Notes: a model not told the origin generated them from the sequence alone. A stretch of DNA of 64,000 nucleotides from Deinococcus carri (GCF_039545055.1 NZ_BAABRP010000016.1:6389-70388); one strand, 5' to 3'; counted from the stretch's first letter, positions 42,105-56,457 are shown. Numbers and translations: made by a program.

Positions 42105-43105
42105 GGGGTCTCCTTGTGAGTGGGCTGAATGCCGGGCTGCGGCTTCTTGACGCTGTGGTCAAACCAGGGCGCAGTCTGGGGATTGAAGTCAAAGTGGAAC
42201 CACTCTGTGTAGTCGATCAGGGCGTTGTAGACCTCTTTCAGGCAGTATTCGAAAATGGGAACGGCGTTCGTGCCGTGTGACAGGGTGATGACCATGCTCA
42301 TCTCGTGTGTCCCATTCGTCTTCGGGTCCTGGGTAAGGGCCACAAAGTTGCGCACGCGCGGGTATTTCCTTTGAATATCGAGATGCAGCTTGAAGAGCAG
42401 AAGCTGCATCTCTTCGTCCTGCTGCATGTACTTGACGTAATCCCCTGCACCAAAGCGCAGGAGAGCATAGTAGAGCCACTGCTCCTGCATCACGCTGCAG
42501 AGGGCCGAACCCATCCAGTAGGTCTCTTCCTTGTAGCCCCCGTGTTCGAGCTTGGTACCAGGAGGAGCGAGAGGTCCACTCAGCCAGGTCCAGAGTGCCA
42601 GTGCAACAGATGGAAGACGTTTCCCACCAACGTAAACGTCGCTTTTTCTATCAAGGGCTATCCAGTTGCTGTTTTCATAAAACAGCTTGGCACTGTTAAA
42701 AATCAAACGGATACACTCTACCTGGTTGTACTGCCCGTGAATATAAGCAAGGCCATCAGCAAGATATTCCTGTTCCTCGAAATCGATATCGTAGTGGAAC
42801 TGGGTGAACCGGGCACAGTAATCCGTCCAGCCATGATAGGCAGCCCAGGTGCGGGCTTTTTGTTCATCCGTGAAGGGTAAGCGGAAACGAATCTGGAGCC
42901 AGTCGTCTTCCGGATCATCGAGAGCTTCGGCGGTCAGGCCGTCATAGATGAACTTTACCCAACCGGCGCGTTCTTCCAGGATGGTGACGGCGTATTTGGG
43001 GTCGTGCAGGAAGGCCTGTACCACTTCCCACGGTCTCCCGTAGACCTCCGGCACCTCTTCCGGTTCCGGCGGCTCACGGGTCCATAGGCGCTTCAACCAG
43101 CTCAT
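42101..43105 (-). CDS. Unrecognised protein of lower GC content, 334 residues
   Basis: I do not recognise this protein. It is rich in aromatic residues (many Trp, Tyr and Phe), has no signal peptide or membrane helix, and contains two likely alpha/beta halves (RPWEVVQAFLHDPKYAV; HEMSMVITLSHGTNAVPIF). Codon use is less GC-rich than its neighbours, especially at 42600-42790, which suggests horizontal transfer. Its start overlaps the stop of the DUF4157 gene and its stop overlaps the next start, both as ATGA. It could be an immunity protein, chaperone or loading factor for the large protein; the coupling supports a partner role but not which one. Confidence 0.7.
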   Translation of the reverse strand: MSWLKRLWTREPPEPEEVPEVYGRPWEVVQAFLHDPKYAVTILEERAGWVKFIYDGLTAEALDDPEDDWLQIRFRLPFTDEQKARTWAAYHGWTDYCARFTQFHYDIDFEEQEYLADGLAYIHGQYNQVECIRLIFNSAKLFYENSNWIALDRKSDVYVGGKRLPSVALALWTWLSGPLAPPGTKLEHGGYKEETYWMGSALCSVMQEQWLYYALLRFGAGDYVKYMQQDEEMQLLLFKLHLDIQRKYPRVRNFVALTQDPKTNGTHEMSMVITLSHGTNAVPIFEYCLKEVYNALIDYTEWFHFDFNPQTAPWFDHSVKKPQPGIQPTHKETP

Positions 43106-46100
43106 CGCTTCTCCTCTTCCCGCCTGTTCGTCTGGGCGGCCTCTTCCTGGGGCGGCTCATAACCCAATTCATTGGTCACGGTCGTGGAACCGTATCCCGC
43201 GATGGCTGCCAGGGTCTTCACTTCGCGGTCGAACGGGGCGAGGGGCATCAGGCGGCCCCCCAGCATCTCCGGGATCAGTCCCGTCGCCGCAGTAAAGGCG
43301 TTCTTGCCCACGTCGCCCCTCACCTTGTCCAGTCCGGCGCGGGCCTGGCCGGAGGACGGCAACAACGTGTCGCCCTGTTTATAGGCCGAGGCTGTCCCGA
43401 CCACGAAAGTTTTGAAGACTTCCTCGCTGAGCCAGCCGCCCGCCAGGCTGGCGGCCCCGGCGGCTCCCCCGCCCCGGTAGGCCGCGTTCAGGGCGCTGCC
43501 CTTGCCCCGCACGTCGGCCCACATCTGTTTTGCGCCCGTCCCGTAGACGCGGGGGAGCTGACCCAGCCAGTTCTGCTGCGGCTCGAAGCTCGTTACGCGC
43601 GGCTGGATCAGCTGCCGGTGCGTTTTCACGACCTGGGACATGAACCTGCCACTGGCTGTCCGCCGCGCGTATTCTTCCGCCATCTCCCTGGTCACGCGGG
43701 CGCTGGCGGCCCGGCGTGCGGCAGTCCTGGAAAGGGTCTGGCCTGCCGCCGCTGCTTCATTCCGCATGGCGCGCGCGGCATGGCTGACCAGGCCATGGTT
43801 GGCGCGCTGGAGTTCCTTACGCCAGCCCGCTGCCAGCGCCGGATTGACCGCAATCGTGTTCTCGATTTCGCGCCCCAGCCGCATGGCCCCCATCGGTCCG
43901 GCCGACCCCAGCCACTGCCCCCGAACCTCCTCAGCGACCTCATGGCCGACATGAGAGACGTAATTCTTCATGCTGGCAAGAGTGCGCTCGGCGGCATCGA
44001 AGACGCGACCCGTGAGGGAACCCTGGGAGACATAAAGGCCGCGGGCCTGTAGGCTACGCCGTACTTCCAGTTCGCTGGCTGCGGTTTGACGGCGTAGATT
44101 CTGCCACCCCCGGCTCATTCCGGCCTTTACCCTCAATCCACCCACCGCCAGCGCGTCCCTCATCTCCTCAAGCTGGCCTCGCGTCCACTTCCGTGCCTGA
44201 CCTGCCCGTTGGCCCAGAGCCTTCAGGGCGGGGCTGCGGTTCACGAAGCCTTTTACGCCACCCACCACGGTGTTCTTGATGGCCTTCCAGCCCTTCCCGG
44301 CCACCCGGCCTGCCCGCGCGGGCCATGCCGACAGCCGGCGGAGATGGGCAGAGACGTTCGCATCGAGGGCGTGGAAGCCGCGTCCCAGGGCGCTCTGACT
44401 CAGCCTCCGGCCAGCACCTGACAGGACGGGCCTGACGTATCTGCCCGCGGCGACTTGGGTGAGCCTGCGCCCCCGGGTGAGTGGCCGGGCCACCGTCGCG
44501 GCAACGCCGGCCCCCCTGGCTCTGGCGACCAGAGCCAGGGATGCCGCCGCCTGGGTGGCAGCGGGACTGAGGGCCTTCAGGGCCTTTCCGCCGACATTTA
44601 GAACAGGGCGGGCGACTCCCCGGGCAAGCCCGCCCACGAGTTTGGCCGCTGGGCCAAGGGCCACGCCCAGAGCGCCGTCGGTCAGCAGGCTCTTGGCCGA
44701 GATGTCCTTGTTCCACTTCTTGCCGCGCAGCGCGTTTTCCACGACCTGCCCAGCGGCTCCGCCCAGCGCTCCCGAGGCGAAGAGGGCCGCGACCAGGGCG
44801 GGACCGGCCAGACCGCCGGTGGCCGCTGTCAGGGCCGCCGCCCCGGCAATCACGGCACCACCCACGACGATGGCCGTCCCCACCTTGGCCACCTGAATCC
44901 CGGCCTCCTTCAGGAAAGCGGCGGCCCTTTGCACCCTGGGGCTATTCTTGATGGCTCGGACAGTGCGAGCGACGCTGCTCATGGTGGCCCGCCCCTTCTT
45001 GACCAGTTCACCCCATCCCCTGGTGGCCTGCTGCTGGGCTGCGGCGGCCGCCTTCTTGATGCCAGTTTTGGCCTGCTCGTACAGGGCCTGCGTGTCAGCC
45101 CTGGCCCGCTGCCCCAGGGCGCTTGCCCTGGTTCGGAGGTGGTCGGCAGCTGCCTTCACCTTCTCGGCCGCCTGGGCAGCCGCCCCGCGCACATCAAAGG
45201 TCGCGGCCTGGTGAGAGGCCGCCCGAGCCAGGCGGGCAACCCCAGACTGGGAGACGGCGTGCCCGGCCCGGTGAATAGTCTGGGCGGTGAGGGCTGCCAG
45301 GGCAGAGGCTTGGTTCTTCAGCCCCGCTTTGACCTGCCGGGTGGTGGCCTGGACCCTTTGCCGTACGCCCGTTGCCGCCCGTGTCACCAGCGTCCCGGCC
45401 CCGCGAGCTGCGCCCTGGACCCTCTGCTGCACTGCGGCTGTGACCCTCCCGGCGTCGGCCTTGACCTGGGCCGCGATCTGCCGCGCGGCCTGGATGGCCG
45501 GTCTGGCCGCGGCCTCGGCCTGGTGAATGGCGGCCTGCACGGCCCGCTGGGCGTTTTCCTTCACCCGCTGGGCTGACCCGCTGACTGCTTGCACCGCCCG
45601 GTCCTTGACGGTCTGAATGACCTTGAGGGGATTGGGCCAGCGCTGAATGGCGGGGGCACTCCGCTGGGTGGTCTGGGACAGAGCCGCCAGCCGGGCCGCC
45701 GATGGGACAGTTCGTGCCCCGGGCTGGCGTCCAGGACGCCCCGCATGGGTGCCGAAGCGGGGGCCGGCAGGCCGGTTCGCCAGCCGCGCGCCCAGTTCCC
45801 TGGCTTCCGCCTCCAGACCCGCGTCCGGGTCCACCCCCGACCCTACCCGCCCCAACGCCTGCTGCTTGACGTGCGTGGCCTCGTGCGCCAGCAGTTCCAG
45901 GCCGCTGCGGGTGTTCGGGTTGAAGGTGCCCCGCCGGAAGTAGATGTCGGCTCCGGTGGTAAACGCCACGGCATTCACGCCCTTTGTCAGTTCGTCCGCC
46001 TCGGCGTCGTCGTGGATGCGCACGCGACTGAGGTCATGGTTCAGCCCCGCCTCAAGCTGGCGCTGGACCGCCGCCGGGAGGGGCGTGCCTGACCCCCGGC

Positions 46101-46866
46101 GTGCCTGGATGCGCGCGCTGACGGGCTGCGCCGCCTCCTGCTCCAGCCCCGCCAGTTGCCGCTGCACCGCATACAGTTGCAGGGCCGCCGCGTCCTGGGT
46201 CTGCTCAGCCTCTTCCCGCTGCTGGGCCTCGGCCACCGCGCGTTGCAGGCTGGGGCGCTCGCCCGCCGGCATCAGCGACAGCGCGACCTGGGCCACCTGG
46301 CCACTGATAGGGTGCCGTTGCAGGTTGACCAGGTGTCCGGCGTACTGGGCGTACCGTTCCTGCGGAGCCTGCCGGTCTTCCCGGAAATTCCGGGCCAGAG
46401 TCTGCGCCACCTGGCGTTGCAGGGAGCTGAACTGCGCCGACTCCGCCATCGTCAGGCGGCGGTTCTCGATCTGCTCGGCCTGAAAGCGCATCACCGTGAC
46501 CCATTCGGCGGGCGTGGCAGGTCGCCGCGGGGGCCGTGCGGGCAGGGCGTGGTCCTGCTGCCGCTGCTGGGCCATCGCCAGCGCCTGTTCCGGAAGGTCC
46601 TGGGCCAGCTCCGCCGCCTGGTGCTCCAGCGAGGCGCGCTGCTCTCCCAGCCGCGCCTCCTCGGCCGCGCGCAGTTCGGTTGCCCGGAAGACCGGCTGGA
46701 CCACCTGCTGTTGCCGCTCGGGCAGGCGGCGGGTGTGCTGCCCGAGCACCAGCGCCTCGTGGGCGAGGGACCGGACCGCGGGGGGCGATTGGAGGCGGAC
46801 CACGCTGGCAGGTCGGGCGAATGTCGGAGACGGCTGCGTGGTCTTCCTGTTCTTCGGCTCGAACAT
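43102..46866 (-). CDS. Large DUF4157 (eCIS core) protein, putative effector or toxin
   Basis: Protein of 1254 residues. N-terminal helical region (1-250), then a DUF4157 domain at about 252-335 with RVRIHDDAEADEL, FTTGADIYFRRGTFNP and HEATH at 328-332 in LLAHEATHVKQQ, a zinc-peptidase-like motif. DUF4157 is a marker of effectors of extracellular contractile injection systems. Then a Pro/Arg-rich part, a long Ala/Gln/Arg-rich helical region (about 400-650), a hydrophobic Gly/Ala segment (about 654-715), more basic helical repeats, and a C-terminal part (about 1060-1254) that may be the active domain. No injection-system structural genes are in the window. Start GTG/ATG at 46866. Confidence 0.85.
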   Translation of the reverse strand: MFEPKNRKTTQPSPTFARPASVVRLQSPPAVRSLAHEALVLGQHTRRLPERQQQVVQPVFRATELRAAEEARLGEQRASLEHQAAELAQDLPEQALAMAQQRQQDHALPARPPRRPATPAEWVTVMRFQAEQIENRRLTMAESAQFSSLQRQVAQTLARNFREDRQAPQERYAQYAGHLVNLQRHPISGQVAQVALSLMPAGERPSLQRAVAEAQQREEAEQTQDAAALQLYAVQRQLAGLEQEAAQPVSARIQARRGSGTPLPAAVQRQLEAGLNHDLSRVRIHDDAEADELTKGVNAVAFTTGADIYFRRGTFNPNTRSGLELLAHEATHVKQQALGRVGSGVDPDAGLEAEARELGARLANRPAGPRFGTHAGRPGRQPGARTVPSAARLAALSQTTQRSAPAIQRWPNPLKVIQTVKDRAVQAVSGSAQRVKENAQRAVQAAIHQAEAAARPAIQAARQIAAQVKADAGRVTAAVQQRVQGAARGAGTLVTRAATGVRQRVQATTRQVKAGLKNQASALAALTAQTIHRAGHAVSQSGVARLARAASHQAATFDVRGAAAQAAEKVKAAADHLRTRASALGQRARADTQALYEQAKTGIKKAAAAAQQQATRGWGELVKKGRATMSSVARTVRAIKNSPRVQRAAAFLKEAGIQVAKVGTAIVVGGAVIAGAAALTAATGGLAGPALVAALFASGALGGAAGQVVENALRGKKWNKDISAKSLLTDGALGVALGPAAKLVGGLARGVARPVLNVGGKALKALSPAATQAAASLALVARARGAGVAATVARPLTRGRRLTQVAAGRYVRPVLSGAGRRLSQSALGRGFHALDANVSAHLRRLSAWPARAGRVAGKGWKAIKNTVVGGVKGFVNRSPALKALGQRAGQARKWTRGQLEEMRDALAVGGLRVKAGMSRGWQNLRRQTAASELEVRRSLQARGLYVSQGSLTGRVFDAAERTLASMKNYVSHVGHEVAEEVRGQWLGSAGPMGAMRLGREIENTIAVNPALAAGWRKELQRANHGLVSHAARAMRNEAAAAGQTLSRTAARRAASARVTREMAEEYARRTASGRFMSQVVKTHRQLIQPRVTSFEPQQNWLGQLPRVYGTGAKQMWADVRGKGSALNAAYRGGGAAGAASLAGGWLSEEVFKTFVVGTASAYKQGDTLLPSSGQARAGLDKVRGDVGKNAFTAATGLIPEMLGGRLMPLAPFDREVKTLAAIAGYGSTTVTNELGYEPPQEEAAQTNRREEEKR

Positions 46867-46915
46867 CTGTTCCTCCCTGGGCTGCGTTCAGCATAAGCCA
46901 GGGAAGACCGGCTGT

Positions 46916-47356
46916 TCAGCGCAACCGGGTCACCCGCCGCACCTCCGGCTCGCCCGCCACATGCTCCAGCCGCAGGACAGGCGCGTGCGGGTAGTCGGCA
47001 TAGAGACCCTCGCCCCACTCAATGACGCTCAGGCGGCTGCCCAGCATCAGTTCCTCCAGGTCCATCTCGTACAGCTCGGCCACGTCGCGCACCCGGTAGG
47101 CGTCCACGTGCAGGAGGCGGCCCGCCGGGGTGGGGTAGGCGTGCATCAGGGCGTAGGTGGGGCTGGTCACGGCGTCCGCGAAGCCCAGCGCCTGGGCCAG
47201 CCCCTGCGTCAGCGTGGTCTTGCCCGCCCCCAGCTCACCTTCGAGGAACAGCGCCGCGCCCGCGGGCAAGGCCCGGGCCAGCGCCGCCCCGAGCGCGCGC
47301 TGCTCGTCCTGGCCGCGCAGCAGGCGGGACTCACCGGGGAGGAGAGGCAGGGTCAT
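46916..47356 (-). CDS. tsaE: tRNA threonylcarbamoyladenosine biosynthesis ATPase TsaE
   Basis: ATPase needed by the TsaBCDE system that makes t6A37 in tRNAs. The product is 146 residues with Walker A GELGAGKTTLTQGLAQALG near residues 40-58, SPTYALMHAYP, LLHVDAYRVRDVAELYEMDLEE and VIEWGEGLYADYP. It lies between the DUF4157 operon and the Roadblock operon. It follows the coiled-coil gene by 12 nt and could be co-transcribed with it. Confidence 0.95.
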   Translation of the reverse strand: MTLPLLPGESRLLRGQDEQRALGAALARALPAGAALFLEGELGAGKTTLTQGLAQALGFADAVTSPTYALMHAYPTPAGRLLHVDAYRVRDVAELYEMDLEELMLGSRLSVIEWGEGLYADYPHAPVLRLEHVAGEPEVRRVTRLR

Positions 47357-47368
47357 CTTGCCCGCAGG

Positions 47369-49326
<1,958 letters not shown>

Positions 49327-49330
<4 letters not shown>

Positions 49331-49379
49331 AGGCCGGCTCCGGGTTCGGCAGCGGAGGGGTCACAGAGGCAAAGGGAAG

Positions 49380-49383
<4 letters not shown>
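49327..49383 (-). CDS. Translationally coupled 18-codon mini-ORF
   Basis: Encodes MTSLCLCDPSAAEPGAGL. Its ATG overlaps the stop of the membrane-protein gene (ATGA at 49380-49383) and its TGA overlaps the GTG of the coiled-coil gene (GTGA at 49327-49330). It links two large genes by reinitiation across a 49-nt gap. The product may have no function of its own. Confidence 0.4.
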
Positions 49384-51770
<2,387 letters not shown>

Positions 51771-51810
51771 GGAAACCTGCCCAAAGTATAGGAAGCCCGC
51801 ACTTACAAAA

Positions 51811-51852
51811 ATCGGACTGTCAGAAATTGGACTGCCAGAATATCGGACTGCC
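51811..51852. promoter_or_regulatory. Three direct repeats between divergent operons
   Basis: ATYGGACTGYC occurs at 51811-51821, 51826-51836 and 51842-51852, with 15 and 16 bp between starts. The array lies between the Roadblock operon (minus) and the KBL-like gene (plus), suggesting a shared operator. Confidence 0.55.
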
Positions 51853-51885
51853 CGGCGGCCGGGCCGGAGCGGGCCACGGCGGCAC

Positions 51886-51891
51886 TAGACT
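51886..51891 (+). promoter_or_regulatory. Leaderless -10 box of the KBL-like gene
   Basis: TAGACT, 6 nt before the ATG at 51898. Confidence 0.6.
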
Positions 51892-51897
51892 GCGCGC

Positions 51898-53085
<1,188 letters not shown>

Positions 53086-53170
53086 CGGTCAGCCGTCAGC
53101 GGTCAGCTTTCAGCAACACCCTGACCTTCCTGCCTGTTCTGCTGAGGGCTGACGGCTGAAAGCTCACTGC
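53086..53170. repeat. Intergenic palindrome of TCAGC/GCTGA words
   Basis: CGGTCAGCCGTCAGC and more TCAGC words (53086-53114) face GCTGAGGGCTGACGGCTGAAAGCT (53141-53164, given here in two parts GCTGAGGGCTGAC and GGCTGAAAGCT). It uses the same words as 7096-7163. Confidence 0.55.
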
Positions 53171-53172
53171 TC

Positions 53173-53178
53173 TAGAGT
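53173..53178 (+). promoter_or_regulatory. Leaderless -10 box of menG/ubiE
   Basis: TAGAGT, 6 nt before the ATG at 53185. Confidence 0.6.
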
Positions 53179-53184
53179 CCCCCC

Positions 53185-53904
53185 ATGACCAGCCGCCCCC
53201 CGGTGGGAGACAAGCAAGACAAGGGCCGCGAGGTGCAGGCGATGTTCGCCTCCATCGCCCCCCGCTACGACCTGCTCAACCGCGTGCTGAGCCTCGGAAT
53301 AGACCGGGCCTGGCGGCGCGAGGCGGCCCGCGAGGCGTTGGCCCTGCACCCCGCGCGCATTCTGGACGTGGCGACCGGGACCGGGGACTTTGCCCTGGAG
53401 CTGAAGGCCCGCGCGCCTCAGGCCGAGGTGGTGGGCAGCGACTTCGTGCCCGAGATGCTGGACATCGCCCGCGAAAAGGCCCGCGCCCGGCACCTGACCC
53501 TGCGGCTGGAGGAGGGCGACGCCCTGAACCTCCCGTACCCGGACGGCTCCTTCGACGCCGTGACCTGCGCCTTCGGCTTCCGCAACTTCGCGGACTATGC
53601 GCGCGGGCTGGCCGAGATGTGGCGGGTGCTGGCACCGGGGGGCCGCCTCGTGATTCTGGAATTTCCGCCGCCCCGCCCCGGTCCCTTCGGCCACCTCTTC
53701 CGCTTCTACTTCCGGCAGGTGCTGCCCCGCATCGGCGCGCTGGTCAGTGGGAACGCGGGAGCCTACACCTACCTCCCCGAAAGCACCCTGGCCTTTCTGG
53801 ACCCCGAGCGCCTGGCCGGACTGATGCGTGCCACCGGCTTCCGCACCCGCTACCGCCTGCTGACCTTCGGCATCGCGGCGATTCATGTGGGGGACAAGGG
53901 ATAG
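53185..53904 (+). CDS. menG: Demethylmenaquinone methyltransferase
   Basis: SAM-dependent C-methylase of the UbiE/MenG family, last step of menaquinone biosynthesis (Deinococcus uses menaquinone). The product is 239 residues. Signatures are VQAMFASIAPRYDLLNRVLSLG near residue 15-35, ILDVATGTGDFALEL, VVGSDFVPEMLDIAREK, GFRNFADYARGLAEMWRVLAPGG and YTYLPESTLAF. It is followed by a 13-bp perfect palindrome. Confidence 0.95.
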   Translation: MTSRPPVGDKQDKGREVQAMFASIAPRYDLLNRVLSLGIDRAWRREAAREALALHPARILDVATGTGDFALELKARAPQAEVVGSDFVPEMLDIAREKARARHLTLRLEEGDALNLPYPDGSFDAVTCAFGFRNFADYARGLAEMWRVLAPGGRLVILEFPPPRPGPFGHLFRFYFRQVLPRIGALVSGNAGAYTYLPESTLAFLDPERLAGLMRATGFRTRYRLLTFGIAAIHVGDKG

Positions 53905-53915
53905 GGGGAGGCGGT

Positions 53916-53955
53916 ACGCAGTGCGCGGGACGCGGGAAAAGACCGCGCACTGCGT
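53916..53955 (+). terminator. Perfect palindrome after menG
   Basis: ACGCAGTGCGCGG (53916-53928) and CCGCGCACTGCGT (53943-53955), 13 bp perfect, 14-nt loop. No U-tract, so its role as terminator is uncertain. Confidence 0.5.
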
Positions 53956-53962
53956 CCCTCCC

Positions 53963-53991
53963 TTGCTTTCTACAGAATTACGAATTACTGT
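53963..53991 (+). promoter_or_regulatory. Promoter of the serine hydrolase operon
   Basis: TTGCTT, 17 bp, TACTGT, ending 5 nt before the ATG at 53997: leaderless or nearly so. Confidence 0.6.
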
Positions 53992-53996
53992 AACTT

Positions 53997-55127
53997 ATGC
54001 GAAAGCTCCTGCTGCTCGCCCTGAGCCTCCTGCCCGCCTCTGCCCGTGCTCAGAGTGCCGACCCGCTGGCCCCGCTGCTGGCGTTCGCGCGGCAGCAGCC
54101 GAACGACATCGCGGTGTTCACGGCGGCGGTGCGGCCGGACGGGACGCCGGACCCGGCCAAACCTGTCTTGAGCTGGAACGCTGCGCAGCCCATGCCGCTC
54201 GCCAGCACGCGCAAGATCGTGGTGCTGGCGGCCTATGCGCGGGCGGTCGCGGCGGGGAAGCTGGACCCGCAGACGCCCGTGAAGCTCGCGGAGTGGGAGG
54301 CGTACTACCTGCCCGGCCTGGACGGCGGCGCGCACCCCGCCAGCCTGGAGGCCCTGAAGATTCCCGCCGACGCCCAGGGCCGCGCGCAGGACGGCCGCCG
54401 CACGGTGCCGCTGGATACCGTCGCCCGCTTCATGGTCGAGACGAGCGACAACGCGGCCACCGACCTGCTGCTCACGCGGCTGGGCCAGGGCGCTATTCCC
54501 GACACCCTCCGCGCGCTGGGCCTGACGGGGCAGGAGAACTTCGGCCCTATCAGCGGCCTGTTCAATGCCTGGGACGACCCGGCGCTTCGTGCGACCTACG
54601 CCGCGCAGCCCCTTGCGCAGCGCGTGGCCGACAGTTGGACGCGGGCGGCCAGGGTCAGTCAGACCCCCGCCCTGCGTGACCCCGACGCTCTGAGCCGCAA
54701 CGCCCCCCCGTTGGACGTGCAGGCCCGGCAGGCCGACACTACCGATACGCGCGGCACCGTGAACGACTACGCGGGCCTGCTGGCGCGGGTGCTGACCGGC
54801 GCGGGCCTGGGCAAGACCGAGCTGGAGGTCATGCGTCGGCACCTGGGCTGGCCCATGCGGGTGAACCCCGGCAACGCCCAGGCCTTCACCCAGGCCTATG
54901 CCAAGGGCGGCAGTCTCAGCGGCGTGCTAACCGACAACTTCGCCTTTCAGCCCAAAGTCGGCCCACGCAAGGGGGAGAACCTGGTGGTGAGCGTCTTCCT
55001 GCGCCGGATTCCTGAAGGGCAATACGCGGCGTTGCAGGAGAACCTGGAGACGGCCATGCTTTACCTCGCCATCCTGCCCGAGCAGGCGCAGCGGCTGGTG
55101 GACGTGCTGAAGGCATCCCGGAAATGA
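53997..55127 (+). CDS. Exported serine hydrolase, class A beta-lactamase-like
   Basis: Protein of 376 residues with a signal peptide (MRKLLLLALSLLPASARAQ). The penicillin-recognising fold is indicated by STRK at 70-73 (Ser70, Lys73), SDN at 150-152 and KGGS at 303-306 replacing KTG. The Gly for Thr in KTG and the long insert (about 205-250) are unusual. It may be a beta-lactamase-like peptidase or esterase rather than a true beta-lactamase. Its stop overlaps the start of the small membrane gene (ATGA). Confidence 0.85.
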   Translation: MRKLLLLALSLLPASARAQSADPLAPLLAFARQQPNDIAVFTAAVRPDGTPDPAKPVLSWNAAQPMPLASTRKIVVLAAYARAVAAGKLDPQTPVKLAEWEAYYLPGLDGGAHPASLEALKIPADAQGRAQDGRRTVPLDTVARFMVETSDNAATDLLLTRLGQGAIPDTLRALGLTGQENFGPISGLFNAWDDPALRATYAAQPLAQRVADSWTRAARVSQTPALRDPDALSRNAPPLDVQARQADTTDTRGTVNDYAGLLARVLTGAGLGKTELEVMRRHLGWPMRVNPGNAQAFTQAYAKGGSLSGVLTDNFAFQPKVGPRKGENLVVSVFLRRIPEGQYAALQENLETAMLYLAILPEQAQRLVDVLKASRK

Positions 55128-55345
55128 ACTCCTGGGCGGAGCGGCTGTTCCTGGTGGCCCTTGCCGCGCTGGTGCTCACCCTGGTCTACTGGGGCTACAA
55201 CGCTCTGGCGCAGGCCATCCACTGGCCCCGGATGCCGCTGGGAGCGGTGGTGGGCGCGTGGCTCTTCTGGACCCTGCGCCAGTTCTTCCGTCCAGCGTCT
55301 GGCAGGGCCGGCAGGGAGAGCCGCGCGCCTAGACTGGATGGATGA
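55124..55345 (+). CDS. Small membrane protein, 73 residues
   Basis: Two hydrophobic segments (about 8-28 and 38-55) and a basic C-terminal tail. Not recognised. It overlaps both neighbours by ATGA (55124-55127 and 55342-55345), and the last 16 bp of the gene contain the -10 box of the next gene. Confidence 0.6.
   Translation: MNSWAERLFLVALAALVLTLVYWGYNALAQAIHWPRMPLGAVVGAWLFWTLRQFFRPASGRAGRESRAPRLDG
55330..55335 (+). promoter_or_regulatory. Leaderless -10 box of the HTH gene
   Basis: TAGACT, 6 nt before the ATG at 55342, inside the upstream gene. The HTH gene could thus be read both from the operon and independently. Confidence 0.5.
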
Positions 55346-55866
55346 CTGACCTCGCGGCGCTGGAGGCGCGGGTGCGGGCGCTGGAGGACCGCCTCGCCGT
55401 GCTGGAGGAGGAGCGGCCTGGTGGCCCACCGCCCGCCGGGGATTTCTGGGCGCTGGACACCCTGACCGCCCGGTATCCGGCGGGCGCGCTGGTGTTCGCC
55501 GGGCACGTCAAGCTGCCCACCGGCGAACAGTACGGCTGGCAGGAAGGCGAATCGCTCCCGGACCTGTTGGAGGCCGACTGGCAGGCCGCCGCGCCCGCGC
55601 TGGCCGCGCTGGGGCACCCGCTGCGGCTGACCCTGCTGCGGGCGGTGCTGCACGGGGAGCAGACCACCGCCGACTTGCAGGCCCACCCCGGACTGGCAGG
55701 CGCAGGCAAGCTCTACCACCACCTGCGCGAGCTTCAGGCCGCCGGGTGGCTGGTGCCGGAGGGCCGGGGCCGCTACGTGGTGCCGGCCCAGCGCGTTATC
55801 CCCCTGCTGGTCGTCCTGCGGGCGACCGGACAGGTGGAGGCGGGCGCGGCAGGGGGGGAGAGCTAG
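55342..55866 (+). CDS. ArsR-like winged-helix protein with a leading coiled coil
   Basis: Protein of 174 residues. An N-terminal coiled coil (1-27, LAALEARVRALEDRLAVLEEE) precedes a linker with FWALDTLTARYPAGALVFAG and a C-terminal winged helix (about 90-150) with LGHPLRLTLLRAVLHGEQTTADLQ and GKLYHHLRELQAAGWLVPEGRGRYVV. It resembles ArsR/HTH_20 transcriptional regulators without Cys metal sites. It may control the upstream hydrolase operon. Confidence 0.75.
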   Translation: MTDLAALEARVRALEDRLAVLEEERPGGPPPAGDFWALDTLTARYPAGALVFAGHVKLPTGEQYGWQEGESLPDLLEADWQAAAPALAALGHPLRLTLLRAVLHGEQTTADLQAHPGLAGAGKLYHHLRELQAAGWLVPEGRGRYVVPAQRVIPLLVVLRATGQVEAGAAGGES

Positions 55867-56092
55867 GCCTGGGGTGGTGTGCACACTGGGCAAGTCACGC
55901 CGCAGCTCCGCCAGCACGGCGATGAGCCTGGCGCTGCGTTGCTCAGCGACCTGGCCCTGGCGCGACTGTGCGACCAGCACCGTGGTCGTGACTACCAGCG
56001 CGAGCAGACCAACCGTGACGGACGGCCCCGCCCCTTTGTTCATGAAGCTTTCGCGTTGCTGCCGCCCCACGCTGGCTCCCTCCCCGAACACC
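55867..56092. other. Gap between the HTH gene and rpmF
   Basis: A minus-strand frame from the ATG at 56043 reads MNKGAGPSVTVGLLALVVTT, a membrane-anchor-like start followed by a helix, but continues without a stop into the opposite-strand HTH gene. It may be a degraded small membrane protein gene. Nothing else is visible. Confidence 0.3.
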
Positions 56093-56116
56093 AAAAAAAG
56101 CTCCCGCGAGGGGAGC
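56093..56116 (-). terminator. Terminator of rpmF
   Basis: GCTCCC/GGGAGC with a 5-nt loop (56100-56116) followed on the minus strand by seven Ts (56093-56099). Confidence 0.85.
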
Positions 56117-56142
56117 CTTTCGACAGCCGGTGGTGCCGGTCT

Positions 56143-56343
<201 letters not shown>

Positions 56344-56422
56344 ACGCGGCGCTCTGCTGGGCTTGCCCCTGGGGGGGTTCCCTGTCGCCGGGGCGCGCTC
56401 TGCCCGCCGCTCCTGCAAGGCT

Positions 56423-56457
<35 letters not shown>

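Noticed and set aside
53997..55127. True class A beta-lactamase giving resistance
   Set aside because: The fold motifs are present, but KTG is replaced by KGG and no Glu166 omega loop could be placed, so only a hydrolase of that fold is claimed.
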